Made by a program: the position numbers and the translations under genes. Source: Dactylorhiza incarnata (lineage: Eukaryota > Streptophyta > Magnoliopsida > Asparagales > Orchidaceae). From it: 64,000 nt of DNA. Positions 22,722-34,627 of this stretch are shown in pieces. The notes beneath the pieces are model-generated. The model did not search any database. It saw nothing but the letters and a program-made list of their open reading frames with translations, and was not told where the DNA came from. Positions within the stretch are counted from its first letter, which is position 1. The number at the start of each line of letters is the position of its first letter. The stretch lies in NCBI GenBank assembly GCA_033032865.1, contig JAWHQI010000239.1:1178001-1242000 (forward strand). Reading direction: 5' to 3'.

Positions 22722-24563
22722 TTAACGATCATTTTTTATATTCCTGCAAGAGCTAGACGTGTGTCCAATCTTAAGACAATTTGCACACCAAATAAATGGA
22801 GTTGAGACCCTTTTCTGAATTTCTACATTGCTGTTGCTGGATGATGTTTGAACTTTAGAAAAAATAGGAGATTTTTTAACTGTTGAGCTACCGTCGGATT
22901 TAGTGGCTAGCGTCGGGCAGTAGGGCTCACTTTGATATCCGACCCCAAATTTTCCAGAACCATAACATTGGTTTCCCAAAATCATATCCAAGGATTTTTG
23001 ACCAATCCCGAATTTTTGTATGGCTATATTGAGGTCATGATTTTGTTTTTTAAGAAATGTATTTTCTTGTACAATCATAACGCATTTATTTTCAAAGCCC
23101 TTTTTGTTATTTTCAATTTGTAAAAGAGAGGTTTTTAGTTTTCTCTCTAAGTCCCCTTTTTCTTTTGCAATAGTTTTGTTTTGTGAGAGGGCCTTAGAAA
23201 GAGAAACTTCAAGTTCTTTTGCCTTAAATAAAGAGTGCTCACACTCTTGGCATGAAACCTTTCTCTTTTCAAGGGAAATCAATTTTTTTGCGAGCTTATG
23301 ATTTTCTTTGATAATCGATTCATTTTCACGATTTAATATGATATTATCTTTTATACTTTGATCATAGGATTTGCAAGTTAGAACAAATTCATCATAGAGT
23401 TCTTCGAAGGTAGGAGGAGTTACCTTAGTGTCGCTAAGAACACTGGTGTCGTCATCGTTGCTTTTTGCCATTAAGCATAAGTTTGCTTCCTCCTCGCTAC
23501 TTGACTCAGACTCGTTTGACTCTTCAGAGGAAGAATCATCCCAAGTTGCCGCTTTCATTACTTTCTTTTTCTCTTTTGCTTTGTATTTTTCTTTTTGCTC
23601 CTTTTGGTACTTCGAGCACTGGCTCCGAATGTGCCCAGTCTTTCTGCAGTGGTAGCACTCCGGAGGTGGTCTTTCTTCTTCATCTTCGCTTCCTTTTCCT
23701 TTCCTTGATGAAGAGGAAGATCCCTTTCGTCGAGCATCCTTTTGGAAGTATTTCCGGAATGTGTTCCTTCTTTCCGGATTCCTGATGAACTTCCTGAAGT
23801 TCTTCACCAGGAGACCTTCTTCATCTTCATCATCATCTTCGATGCTCTCCTTCTTTGATTTTAGTGCTAGCGCCTTATTCCTTGGCTATTTGTTGTATTC
23901 ATCGTGTTGAATCTGGAGTTCTACCTCATGGGTTTTGAGATTCCCAATAAGGTTCTCTATCTGGAGCGTTCTTAAGTTGTGCGACTCCGAGATGGCTGTC
24001 ACCTTTGGATTGAACCTTGGAGGTAAAGAGCGAAGAATTTTCCTCACCAAGTCCCCATCTGAGTAGATCTTTCCAAGTGCCTTTGAAGCGTTGACGATCT
24101 TGGTGAAGCGAGTGTAAATCGAGTTGATGTCCACTTCGGTATCCATCCTGAATTTGTCATATTCAGATTCCAGTTGGAATAGCTTTGCATCTTTCACCTG
24201 CGATGTACCTTCATGAGTAACTTCCAATTGATTCCAAATATCATAAGCAGTTATGCATGCAGAAATTCTATTAAACTCAATCCTATTTAAGGCGCAATAT
24301 AAAGCGTTCATTGCATTAGCATTATTTTTACACCTTAGTTTATCGTTATCATCCCATTTATCTTTAGGTTTTAGTAATGTCGCCTCTCCCACTACAATTG
24401 TAGGAGGAGAGTACCGAACTTCTACCATATTCCATACTTCTACATCCATGGTGATAAGAAAACACATCATTCGATTTTTCCAATAGTTGAAATCTGACCC
24501 AGAAAAGAGAGGTGGTCGACTAACTCCTTGACCCTTCGGAAAAGAGAGATCATGAGACGCCAT
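22722..24563 (-). pseudogene. Copia C gag with two zinc knuckles
   Basis: The N-terminal part (24563-23886) is a Copia-type gag beginning MASHDLSFPKGQG with RPPLFSGSDFNYWK. A TAG at 23886 interrupts it. The same frame resumes and gives (Met at 23807) a basic segment, a CCHC knuckle CYHCRKTGHIRSQC (residues 50-63 of that part), an acidic Ser/Glu stretch, a long heptad-like coiled coil and a second knuckle, CANCLKIGHTSSSC, near the end. Gag packages the RNA in virus-like particles; the second knuckle at the extreme C-terminus is characteristic of this lineage. Confidence 0.85.
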
Positions 24564-24597
24564 TATTCTTGGTTGTTAAGCCGATTGGAATAAAACC

Positions 24598-24609
24598 CCT
24601 CTGATACCA
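24598..24609 (-). other. Primer-binding site of C
   Basis: On the minus strand TGGTATCAGAGG follows the LTR end by two bases. It is complementary to the 3' end of initiator tRNA-Met, the usual Copia minus-strand primer. Confidence 0.85.
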
Positions 24610-25295
24610 CTTGTTGGATCGGTAGGCGCCCTTAGAAGGGGGGGGGGGTGAATAAGGGTTTTAAAATTTATATTATATTTTGAAAAGCTTTGAAATAATG
24701 CGTGATCAAGACGATGAGAAATCAAGTAAAATAATTGAAATAAAGTAGAGACATGTTTTATTAATATGAAATAAGGTCTTACAAAAGTTGATTTCTATAA
24801 CGCTAGAAATCTGTGGCGAATAATAATAAACTCTTTTTGTTTTCTATCCCGACTCGCATCCCCACGAACTGGTGGCCCTAGCCTATCCTTCCCGGATTCG
24901 GCTTCAAGCCGCTCTAGCCAACCCTTCCCCGGATATGGCCTCGAGCACCCCCTAGACCTAACCTAGATCTAGTCACCAACACGAGGCGAGTTTCCACCCT
25001 AATTCCTACCCAGACCTAGTCGCCAACACAAGGCGAATTCTCTAACTGTTTATAAGAAATATGAAATGAAAAAAATAAAAAATTCCTCTTGATTAACTTC
25101 TGAAGTTGGAGACAAAGATCCGTTGTAGAATAAGCTTTGTAGAAGCGGGCTTCCTTTGGATCCTGCGTGAAGAGATTCTCCTTCAGAAATTCGCAGAACT
25201 TTGGTAGGACATTAACTTTCGTCCAAGGCGTCCTCTGGAATTCTAGCACTCAATCTCTCTCTCTGATATCTCTCTGAAATGAGAGAAGAGGGGTC

Positions 25296-25305
25296 CTATT
25301 TATAG
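25296..25305 (-). promoter_or_regulatory. TATA box of C LTR
   Basis: CTATAAATAG on the minus strand, just downstream of the GCGCTAGCGC-type motif cluster (25312-25535) and upstream of the leader. Confidence 0.7.
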
Positions 25306-25311
25306 CCTTAG

Positions 25312-25535
25312 TGCTAGCGCCTGCGCTAGTGCTACCGCCGGCGCTATCCCATATTAGGGCATATTCTGCGCGGCAGAATCTTCAATCCGAGGAAACATTT
25401 CTCTCTTGCCTTCTGTGCTCTGCGCTACCGCCTGCGCTATTGGCTACCGCCGGTCACTATCTCCTTCTATATGTGCTCCCGGAATTGCGTTATTCATCGC
25501 CAGGGCCGGGCGCTAGGTGCTACCGCCGGCGCTAG
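25312..25535 (-). promoter_or_regulatory. GC-rich motif cluster in C U3
   Basis: Variants of GCGCTAGCGCCTGCGCTAG and GCTACCGCCGGCGCTA occur three to four times upstream of the TATA box. They are CpG-rich and partly palindromic in an otherwise AT-rich LTR, so they are candidate protein-binding or methylation-sensitive elements. Confidence 0.4.
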
Positions 25536-25697
25536 TGGGAATGTTGGATTTGATGGCTCAAATTTGGGGGCAACCTTCTTATGTAATCCTTGAATCATAT
25601 GGACTTTGTTTTCCTGCACACTTAAACACACAAGATCAAATACACATAGGATTTGTTATTCTCAAACCTAGGAGATGCGGAAGACCATGTTCCAACA

Positions 25698-25856
25698 CCT
25701 AGAGGTGGGCGAGGCCTAACCCACCGCTTCTGTTTGCCACTACGGAAGTATCCTGGGAGTTTTGCTAGCTCCAAAAAGGGGGAACTAAAGGTCTGTGCGC
25801 ATAAAGTAGAAGTGTGTGAGTTGCATAGGTATAAACATAAAATTAAACTGCATAAC
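25698..25856 (+). repeat. 5' LTR of B, first fragment
   Basis: Matches 45054-45205 of the 3' LTR (GAGGTGGG through TTAAACTGCATAAC). It is broken on the left by C's LTR and on the right by solo LTR E, which duplicated ATAAC. Confidence 0.8.
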
Positions 25857-27809
25857 TGATAAGTAGTTTTTAGTCATAATATTTTCGGTTAGTTTAGCAT
25901 AATTTTCCCTAGGTTTAGTTAAATTTTTATGTTTTTTTATGTATGTTTGTTTTTATGTTTTATGTTAGTTTTTAGTCCTAATATTTTTATGTTTGTTATG
26001 TTTTTGTTGTTTTATATTTTTATATTTTCTAAACTATGTTATGTTGTGTCTTATTTTTGTTTTGTTATAATTTCTTATTTTATTATATCAAAACTAAAAT
26101 TATATTAAATTTTATTTTGTAGGTTTGATGTTGCTCGTCACCGCCATCATCGCGCCTTCAATGTTCAATGTTGTCGTCGTCATCGCCGTCGTGTGCCCGC
26201 CGATGTCATCCAAAGTTGCTGTCGCGTGCCCATCAAAGTTGATGACCACCATCGCCGCCACCTTAATTTGCATGTCGTTGCAACGTCCGCCATCGTCGCC
26301 ATCTACCTAATTCTTCATTTAAGTCACCTCCAATTCTCATGCAAAGCCATGCACGTAGACTCTACCTTATAATATTATTCCATGTATTAATATTTCATTT
26401 TGCATGAGGTGGCCACATCACTATTCCACATCAGCTACCATTCACGCCATATCCATTAGTTTAATATTGATGCCTCTTACCTCCATAATTTCATATAGCC
26501 CCCCATTCATTTATCCCAATTAATTAACGTGGAACCCACTTTGCAATATTACTCCATTAATATTAAAACTCATTCACTTCTCTTTTTACTTACCGCCACC
26601 ATTTCCACCTGCCTCCTCTTCTCATTATTATGGCCGAACTCCGTCCATGAAGCAGCCCTTCATGTTCCTCCAAATTGCATATTCCTCTTCCAAATCTCAC
26701 GTGAACTCCACATAAATAATTCTTCCACCATCTTTAATTTAATATAGTCACTTCTATCTTCATTTAATGTCTCCTCCCATTTAACATCATTCATGCACCT
26801 CCTCCTCCATGCATTGAACTTTCTCCTCCTCTCTCTCCCTCATCAATATGATTCATGCATCTCCACCCCATGTGCCCCTTCATTTCTTCCATCTAGAACA
26901 TTCCCCCTCTTCTATATAAGGACCACATTTCTCAAGCATAAAGAAGCGAATGTAGTTGGAGTGTAGAGAGTTAGAGAGCAAGCTTCTATTTCTTTCAAGT
27001 ATTTCTTCTTGCCTTGTCTTTATTTCTTCATGTAATAGTTAGTATTGTTGTATTCTTATTTCAAGTTTAATGAATATGCACTTTGTTTCTTCTCCTCTTT
27101 TTTCTCCCTATATAATGCGTAGCTAATTTCTTTTTGTGTTCGATCGCGATGAACTTTGCAATGAAATAATATCTTTATTTTATGTTGGCATTTGTACTTT
27201 TTATTTCGATCCGACCTTGATTTATTTCATATCGACTCCGTATTGCTAGTATACGGTAGTAGATTCCGATCTCATATTCGAGTAGCCGAGAGGCTCGTGA
27301 ATGTGAAAGATCACTCAAGGAAGGAGTTGCACGCAACCCTAGAGATAGGATGACGTAAATCCTCCGGATTGGAGTCAAATCCAATAGTGCGGATCACTTC
27401 GATAATGCGACTTTACGCCTTTTTGATTTGCAAAGAGATTTCGGTCAAAACGTCTAGAAGTTAGGAGACTTATTGCTCTAGCGAGAATATTTCTTAGTTT
27501 CGTATCCGTCACGGTCTTTATGAATCTGCAAATGTTAATCTAAATTTCTCCGTTATTTTATTTCAAAGTGAATCGTCGATCGAGCACTCTTTTTCAATAG
27601 TTTATTTCTATTTTAATTAAGTTAGTTTATTTTTATTTTCCAAAAACCCAATCAATCGTTCGGTAGGATAATAGAAACGTTGTGAGTAATAGTAGTTTCC
27701 TGCCCCGAGTTTTTATACGACCTTGATATATTTTATATCCTATGCTATATTTCGATAGGTACACTTGCCTTAATCGAGTATAGATTGGAGAACACAAATT
27801 TCTCTATGA
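25857..27809 (+). mobile_element. Solo LTR E in the 5' LTR of B
   Basis: A 1953-bp insert flanked by the 5-bp direct repeat ATAAC (25852-25856 and 27810-27814); the uninterrupted target is seen in B's 3' LTR. Ends are TGATA and TATGA, a TG..CA-type inverted pair with one C-to-G change. It has a TATA box (TCTATATAAGG near 26912) and a tail with GGTACACTTGCC, as in Tat/Athila-type LTRs. Short ORFs inside are not convincing. There is no internal region, so it is a solo LTR left by LTR-LTR recombination. Confidence 0.7.
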
Positions 27810-27814
27810 ATAAC

Positions 27815-28611
27815 CTTGCATGGCATAGCATAAACATTGCATTTCAACCCCTACCCCCATCGTATAAATTGGTTATGGTACTTTGTATATGATAGGCCCT
27901 GCTAAACGACCCCTTGGTCTATAGGTTTGTGTGGGCATTCCTATAAATTAAGGTTACACTTTTTAATACTGCTTTACTTATTACTACTGCTTACTTGCTA
28001 ATGTTTTACTTCTTACTGCCTTACTCTTGTACTATTTGTTGCATAGCGATAGACCCTTTTGTATTTAGATTCATTGTCACCTCCTTTTTATTATACCCCT
28101 TGATGTCCTCTGCTTCATCCTTCCCGCTCGGTGCCTAGGAGTCATCGGGGGAGGGGTGGAGGATTGGATTATTCTTTTGACTAACGGTCGGTGGACCTTA
28201 TCATTTTAGGGGACCGAGGAGATGCTGCAGCAACAGAGGCCGGTGTAGATGGAGGCGGGGCAGTCTAGCACAGGAGCACCGATGACAGGATCAGTGATTG
28301 TCTTATTAGTTTTATTAGATTATGCTTCCACGAGTGAAATTGTAGTGAGGAATTGATGTATCGGGCAGGAACCCTTTTATTACTATCTTTTATTCAGTTA
28401 TTTCATGTGGACATCTTTTATTCTGAGATATTATATTCATGTGATGTGGACTTGATTTCTAGTTAATCAAATGTATACTTTTCTTCTATTGTGATCGATA
28501 TGGCCGGCAGAATCGGCATTTTGTAGTGGTGACCTTCCCGAGTGATGGTGCAACAGCAAAGTGGCGGTTCTGGGCATAAGACCCGGGTTTTTAAAAAAAT
28601 GGGGTCTTACA
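27815..28611 (+). repeat. 5' LTR of B, second fragment
   Basis: Continues the 5' LTR after insert E and matches 45206-46012, ending GGGGTCTTACA. LTR ends of B are therefore TGTAA and TTACA. Confidence 0.85.
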
Positions 28612-28612
28612 A

Positions 28613-28626
28613 ACTGCTATCAGAGC
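28613..28626 (+). other. Mutated primer-binding site of B
   Basis: CTGCTATCAGAGCA follows the LTR end. It differs by one base from the tRNA-iMet complement TGGTATCAGAGC. Confidence 0.65.
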
Positions 28627-28834
28627 AAACCTCGATCCGAAGAAAAGAAGTTCACAAACCCCGGGCCACTCCACGCGAGTTTAATTTGAGGACAAACTAA
28701 GCAGCGGAAGCAATGGTGTGCCCATATGGGGAAACACATGAAAAGTCCACTATTAATTGAATTTTTAGGCAAACCCTCTTACGAGTGTCAATTTTCTTAT
28801 GTAGCCCGCGACGAACCCTACCCCACAGTATGGA

Positions 28835-29899
28835 GTGCCTCTGACTCCAAACTTCATCCCACCACCATCGGCTCCTACCCCGTTCCAGCAGTCGGTGATG
28901 GGACAGACATTGACTGCCATACTGGAGGCATTCAGGGCACAGCAGGCACCGGATCCTCAGCCAAACCCTGGGGCCAATTGGATGAGTGCCTTCCGAGGTC
29001 TTTCCCCTCCATCATACCTCGGGACGGAGACAGTTGTGCGGACTTAGGAGTGGGTAGACATCATATAGGAGATGCTGGCAGGAATTCAGTGCCCGACAGA
29101 CATGGCAGTACCCCTAGTGGTTTTGTGCCTGGAATCTTATGCAAAGAGGTGGTGGAAGTCACTACTAGACACCACCTATGCTGGATTGGAGGCGGCTGAC
29201 ATCTCATGGGATGAGTTCAAGACGGCGCTACTAGAGCACTATATACCGCAGTCAGCAAGGGATGAGCTAGAAGACAGGTTCCTGCAGTTGAGGCAGGGTA
29301 GAAGGACAGTGGTGGAGTATCACCAGGAGTTCACACACCTAGCCCGGTTTGCAGACTTCTATCAGCTGGATGATGCAGGCTACGCAAAGAAATTCTTCAA
29401 GGGCCTCCGTGACGAGCTAAGGCAGGCACTCCTCTTTATTTCCGACGGCAGTATGGCCAAGATCTTGGAGATGGCCAAGAAGCTGGAAGCTGACCAGCAC
29501 ATTGTTCGAGGTAGGAAGAGGCCGACAGAGGACCAGGGAAGGAGTGGCAGGAGAGACCAGCAGAAGGGTCGTTACATTGGGGAGAGAAGAATGGAGGACC
29601 GACCCCGCTAGGAGGAGAGGCAGGAGCAGGTAGTGTTGGCTCCGCAGCCTCTACAGATGGGGGATGTGCTGAGGATAGGAGGAGGAGGTCCACCTCCCCC
29701 ACAGGAGTGCTACCACTATCATCAGTCAGGCCACATCCGGAGGAACTGCCCTCAGAGGAATGAACCACCAAATATACAGGCTGCCCCACCGGCCCAGCAT
29801 TTTGGGGGCCGAGGATGTGGTCGAGGCCATGGATTTCAGGGCAGAGACCGGGGACAGAATAGGGACCAGATGTATGCCCTGGACCTAGCTCAGCCCTAA
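28835..29899 (+). pseudogene. B gag with damaged zinc knuckle
   Basis: One frame, with TAG stops at 29045 and 29609. The capsid-type region includes YAKRWWKSLLD, ISWDEFKTALLEHYIP, QGRRTVVEYHQEF and FKGLRDELRQ, as in Ty3 gag. The C-terminal knuckle reads CYHYHQSGHIRRNC; the second Cys has become Tyr, so metal binding would be lost. Open sequence from 28726 in another frame is a shadow. Confidence 0.82.
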
Positions 29900-30000
29900 A
29901 AACCCGCAAGGGTCATTACAGGTACTTTAAATGTCTTTTTTTTGTTTTATGTTCATTAGTACCTAGTAAACCTTAGCTTTACCTTAGCATTGAACCAAAC

Positions 30001-30502
30001 AAACAAAAATCACCCAGGTATAGTACTCGTCTGCGGCAAGCCCGCATACACTTTATTTGATACGGGTGCCTCACACTCGTTCATCTCGGGAGAATTTGTG
30101 GATGATCAGGACCAAGTCCAGTACTTCGAGGGCATCTACAGGAGGGTGCGGTTCCCGGACGGATCATAGATATTAACGAATGCAAAGTGCAACATGAACA
30201 TAAAGATTGGAGGGAAGCTGTTCGAAGCGCCGACGACGCTTTTGAAGATGAAAGACTTCAACCTGATCCTGGGCATAAACTGCCTGCACAGGAACAAGGA
30301 AAGGATTGACTGCCCGGCGAGGAGGAATGTCTTAAAGCATGAGGGCACGGAAATATTAGTCGAAGGTATCAAACCCCCCCCCCCCTCCCGTCTCTTATTA
30401 TCATCTATTCAGGCCGCTAAGGCCCATCTACATGGAGATGAAGTATACCAGGTGCTGTCGAGGCGATTGAGGCGAAGGATTCTGTGGCCAGCATCCTGGT
30501 AG
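30001..30502 (+). pseudogene. B aspartic protease remnant
   Basis: The active site FDTGASHSF is encoded at about 30055-30081. The frame then shifts, has a TAG at 30167, and continues from 30194 with the DFNLILGINCL strand that closes the protease fold. A run of C near 30368 probably adds another shift. It would have processed gag-pol in the particle. Confidence 0.78.
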
Positions 30503-30504
30503 TA

Positions 30505-31983
30505 CCGGATTTTGCTGACGTATTCCGGAAGAAGTTGTCGGGGCTGCCACCGCACTGTAAGAAGGATTTTCAGATCCAATTGGTGTCGGGGGATAAGCTG
30601 GTATCTAGAGCTCCTTATCAGATGGCCCCAAAGGAGCTAGTGGAGTTTCATATCCAGTTGTAGGAGCTCATGGAAGCAGGGTTTGTTAGACTGAGTTCCT
30701 CACCTTGGGGAGCTCCGGTGCTATTTGTGAAGAAGTAAGATGGGATGCTCAGACTGTTCATCGATTACGGAGCACTGAACTGGCTGACGGTTCGGAATAT
30801 ATATCCTCTACCAAGGATCGACGAGCTATTTGACCAGCTAGAGGGAGCCCACTGCTTCTCGAAGATGGATTTGAGGTTATGGTATTATCAGTTGCGAATT
30901 CAGGAAGAGGACATCCCGAAAACAGCTTTCAGCAGCCGATACAGACTATATGAGTTCACTTTGATGTCGTTCGAGCTCACGAATGCACCATCAGCATTTA
31001 TGAGCCTGATGAACCGGGTGTTCGAGCCATATATCGAAATCTTTGTCATCATGTTCATCGACGACATCATCATCTAATCGAGGACGGAGGAGGAACATGC
31101 ATGTCATTTGGCACTAATGTTGGAGAAGCTTCGGGAGCACCGCCTGTATGCGAAGTTCAGCAAGTGTCAGTTTTGGATGAAGGAGGTGGCCTTCCTAGGT
31201 CATATTATCAGTGGAGCTGGTCTAGCAGTGGATCCAGCGAAGATCTAGGAAGTACGGGATTGGCCACCGCTGAAGATGGCCACCGATGTGTGGAGCTTCA
31301 TGGGACTTGTCGTTGCCGGTTATTACCGGAAGTTCGTACAGGGGTTTTCCCAGATAGCCCTCCCGCTCACATCCCTGACGAAGAAGGATACTGCGTTCGT
31401 TTGGACGCCGCAATGCGAGGCGTCCTTCCAGGAGCTAAAGGGTCGGCTTACGACGACCCCCATCCTTGCCCTTCCATCGGGAAAGGAAGGATTTCAGGTG
31501 TACACAGATTCGTCATACCAGGGGATGGGTGTCGTTTTGATGCAGAATGGGCACATAGCATACTCTTCCCGCTAGTTGAAGAACCATGAGCAGAAGTACC
31601 CGGTGCACGACTTAGAGATGGGAGCGATTGTATTCACTCTAAAGATTTGGCGGCACTACCTCTATGACGTCCACTGCGACTTATTTTCAGATCACGAGAA
31701 TCTGAAGTACGTAGATACGCAGAAGGAGCTGAACATTTGACAGAGATGCTGGGTGGAGTTCTAATCTGACTACCAGTTCACGATGCATTACCACCCAGGG
31801 AAGGTGAATGTGGTGACCGATGCACTGAGCAGGAGAGCTACCACGTCGGGAGAAGAGTCCCAGTTGATGGCCATGGAGCTAGTACGGATGTTCGAGGACA
31901 TGCTGATCTCCTTAGTATCCGAGGATGATCCAGAGTTTTATGAGGAATACCTAGAAGCGATGAGTAACACATACGACATCTGA
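30505..31983 (+). pseudogene. B reverse transcriptase and RNase H remnant
   Basis: Ty3-type RT: FVRLSSSPWGAPVLFVKK, then a TAA, then [14 protein letters not shown] and FSKMDLR. The catalytic motif is FIDD in place of YVDD, followed by a stop at 31075. The thumb (KFSKCQFW) and RNase H follow, with YTDSSYQGMG and an HPGKVNVVTDALSRR end. At least seven stops are visible in the frame. Confidence 0.83.
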
Positions 31984-32040
31984 AACCGCAATAGGGATGG
32001 GCAGAGGCAGGATGCCAAGCTAGAGCCGATATTCAGAGTC

Positions 32041-33413
32041 TTGGAGGCAGGCTCAGCCAGAGACTATTCGTTGAAGGACGACCTGTTGAATTTTAGAGGT
32101 CGAGTATATAGATCGGCAGGGGGCCGGATTCGGCAGGACATCATGACAGAGGCTCACTGCAGTAGGTTTTCGGTGCACCCGGGTATCACCAAGATGATGG
32201 CGGAATTGAAGAGGACCATGTACTGGCCGAGCATGAAGATGGATATCAATTATTTTGTGACCCACTTCAAGTCTTGGCAGCTCGTGAAGGCAGAATGCAA
32301 GAACCAGGCCGGATTATTGCAGCCACTCCCGGTGTCGGAGTGGAAGTTCGATGACATCCCGATGGATTTTATACACGGCCTTCCCCGATCACATGCGGGG
32401 AATGACTCGATATGGGTGATTGTCGATAGATTGACGAAGGTGGCCCGATTCATTCCAGTCAGACAGGACACATCGGTCGGTGATTTGGTATGAAGGTTCG
32501 TGGAGCAGTTTGTTCGGTACCATGGCGTGCCTAGGACGATTTTGACGGATCAGGATGGACGATTTACATCGAGGGAGTGGAGAGCGGTGCAGGCTTACAT
32601 TGGCACACGACTGACGTTCAACACTGCATTCCACCCCCAGACAGACGGGCAGACAGAGCGTACCAACCGGACCTTAGGGGATCTTCTACGTCTATGCATT
32701 CTGGACCGCGGGGAACCATGGGAGAGACTGTTGACGTTGGTAGAGTTCTCGTACAACAATAGCCACTAGACTAGCATAGGCATGGCCCCTACGAGGCATT
32801 ATACGGGCGAAGGTGCAGTACACCATTATCTTGGATCCAGGATGAGGATCCCAAGGTTCTTGGCTCAGAGTTCGTGGAGGACACGGAGGCTCAAGTGAGG
32901 CTGATTCAAGACAGGATGCTGGAGGCCTAGAGCAGGCACGCCAAGTATTATGATGCGCGACATCATATGGTGGAGTTCCAGGTGGGAGATCGGGTATTCT
33001 TGAAGATACGTCCGATGCATGGAGTCTCGCGGGTACGCGGGCGGAAGAAGCTAAGTCTGAGATATATGGGGCCCTATAGGATCCTGGAGTGGATCTGTCC
33101 CTTGGCTTATAGACTGGAGCTACTAGCGGAGTTAGCGGGATTAGACAACATCTTCCATGCCTCCTCATTCAGGAGAGCTCTACTACGGTCAGAGCAGCAG
33201 ATATCTACTACAGAGGGGCCGGTAGCTACAGATCGGTCAGTTAGCCTGGAGACGGTCTGGATAGACGACACAGAGATGCGAGTCCTGCGGTGCAATAAGG
33301 TTTCGTTGGTCAAAGTCCTATGGAGGAATCATGGACATGAGGAGCACACCTGGGAGCCACTGTACTTGATGCAGCAAAAGCATCCGAAGCTCTTTACGAC
33401 AGGTATAATTTAA
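32041..33413 (+). pseudogene. B integrase and chromodomain remnant
   Basis: Integrase zinc domain (VHPGITKMMAELKR; the HHCC pair is altered, with FKSWQLVK where C-x2-C is expected), core with DFIHGLP, LTDQDGRF and GQTERTNR, a frame shift near 32800-32960, a C-terminal GPYRI barrel, and a chromodomain with VKVLWRNHGHEEHTWEP near 33310-33360. Stops occur at 32491 and 32767. In live chromoviruses the chromodomain guides insertion into chromatin. Confidence 0.83.
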
Positions 33414-33508
33414 TTCTTGGGATGTTACATTTAACCACTTTCTGTAGGAACCCCACAGGCCTAACCTGAATTTCGGGGACAAAATTTTTATTTTTATGTA
33501 TTGGGATT

Positions 33509-34627
33509 TGTAACATCCCCCAAACAACTAGACACCTAAGTTGGTTTTGTCATGACAAGGTCATGAAAGAACCATAGAAAACCCAAGTGGTCTACAAATA
33601 GCAACTTTCAGATACCAAGCCTAGGGTTGGACTTTAGGGCCTCACCTTGATCCTTTGTCCCCACCATAACATCCCTAACCCATTAGGAGTCCCCTTAGAG
33701 CACCAGGGACCCATTGGGGTCAACCAAAGAGGCCCAATTAACCAAAGTCAACCCTAACCCTAAATTGGTCAAAGTAGCTTAATTAGGGCCAATTGGCCTC
33801 CACCATGCCAAATTGACCTTACCCCTACCATCATGAGGATATTAGGGACCCAATGGACCAAAAAGCCTCATCATGGGGCCTCCAATTTGGCCAATTTTAC
33901 CAAAGACAACCCTAGCCCTATTTTGGTCAAACTGGCATATAAAGGGTCAATTGATCCTCACCTTGCCTAATTAACCCTACCTAGACATTCCTAACCCTTT
34001 AGGGAGGCCAATGGGTGACTAGCCACCCATTGGGGTCAACCCAAATGATCAAATTGACCAAAGTCAAGTCTACATCAAGTTTAGGTCAAAATGACATATG
34101 TTGACCTAATCAATCCAATCCACTTGGGATAGACCCAATTGAGGTGGTCCACCACCTAATAGGGTTGGGTGCTACTGAATTGGCCATTCAATTTCAAGAA
34201 AACCGGCTAGGAGATAGAAAGCCCAATTTGAAAGAGAGAGAGAGAGAAGGGAGATTAATGGGGAGGAAGAAGAAACCTTTAATCTCCCCCCATTAATGGC
34301 ACCATTCATCTCCTCTTGGGGAGAGGAGGAGTTTCCAGCCTTCTCCCGTCCACATTGATGCCCAATTCACCTCCCCCACATGACACCGAAATTCTTCATC
34401 AAGGGCCATTAATGGCCACCATGTGAAACCCCCTCTTGCCTCCAATTGGCCTCTTTAACACCTTCATAGGAGTGAGAGGAAGAAAACCCCCAACATTCCA
34501 AGAGGATACGTGCACTGAAGACCAGAGGAGGCATGACACCAAAAACACGAGCTCCAGCCATGGCAACGCGCCTGAATCCACGACCTCAGGCCACCACATA
34601 GGTCCGATCCTCCCTTCCTCCCCTAGT
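33509..34627 (+). repeat. 3' LTR of B, first part
   Basis: Starts TGTAACATCCCC after the chromodomain and a degenerate polypurine region. Rich in short CCTAAC and GGTCAA words, no gene. It ends at CTAGT (34623-34627), the target duplicated by element F. Confidence 0.8.
34623..34627. other. Target-site duplication of F, left
   Basis: CTAGT lies directly before the F LTR end TGATG and is repeated directly after the other F LTR at 42348-42352. Confidence 0.92.

Larger units (their letters stand above)
19145..25697 (-). mobile_element. Copia element C, SIRE/Maximus-like, lacks 3' LTR
   Basis: A minus-strand element with 5' LTR (24612-25697), primer-binding site, gag, protease, integrase, RT and RNase H in Copia order. 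After the pol stop at 19567 there are 420 bases of AT-rich DNA and then an abrupt junction with the satellite of copy D, so the 3' end and 3' LTR are lost. Its LTR abuts LTR sequence of element B, which places C inside B's 5' LTR. Four nonsense codons and one frame shift show it is dead. Confidence 0.85.
24612..25697 (-). repeat. 5' LTR of Copia element C
   Basis: A 1086-bp LTR with inverted ends TGTTGGA and TCCAACA. A TATA box lies at 25296-25305 on the minus strand. U3 contains GC-rich repeated motifs. A C-rich run (G run on the plus strand, about 24639) near the 3' end belongs to the usual ATTCACCCCC end of such LTRs. Element B's LTR sequence resumes directly at 25698. Confidence 0.88.

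Noticed and set aside
24598..24609. tRNA-like sequences at LTR borders (also 28613, 40966, 51184, 58165)
   Set aside because: Only short complements of tRNA 3' ends are present, no cloverleaf or A/B boxes. They are primer-binding sites.
28726..29199. 157-codon frame overlapping the start of B gag
   Set aside because: The gag motifs lie in the other frame (28835 onward); this frame has no recognisable content.
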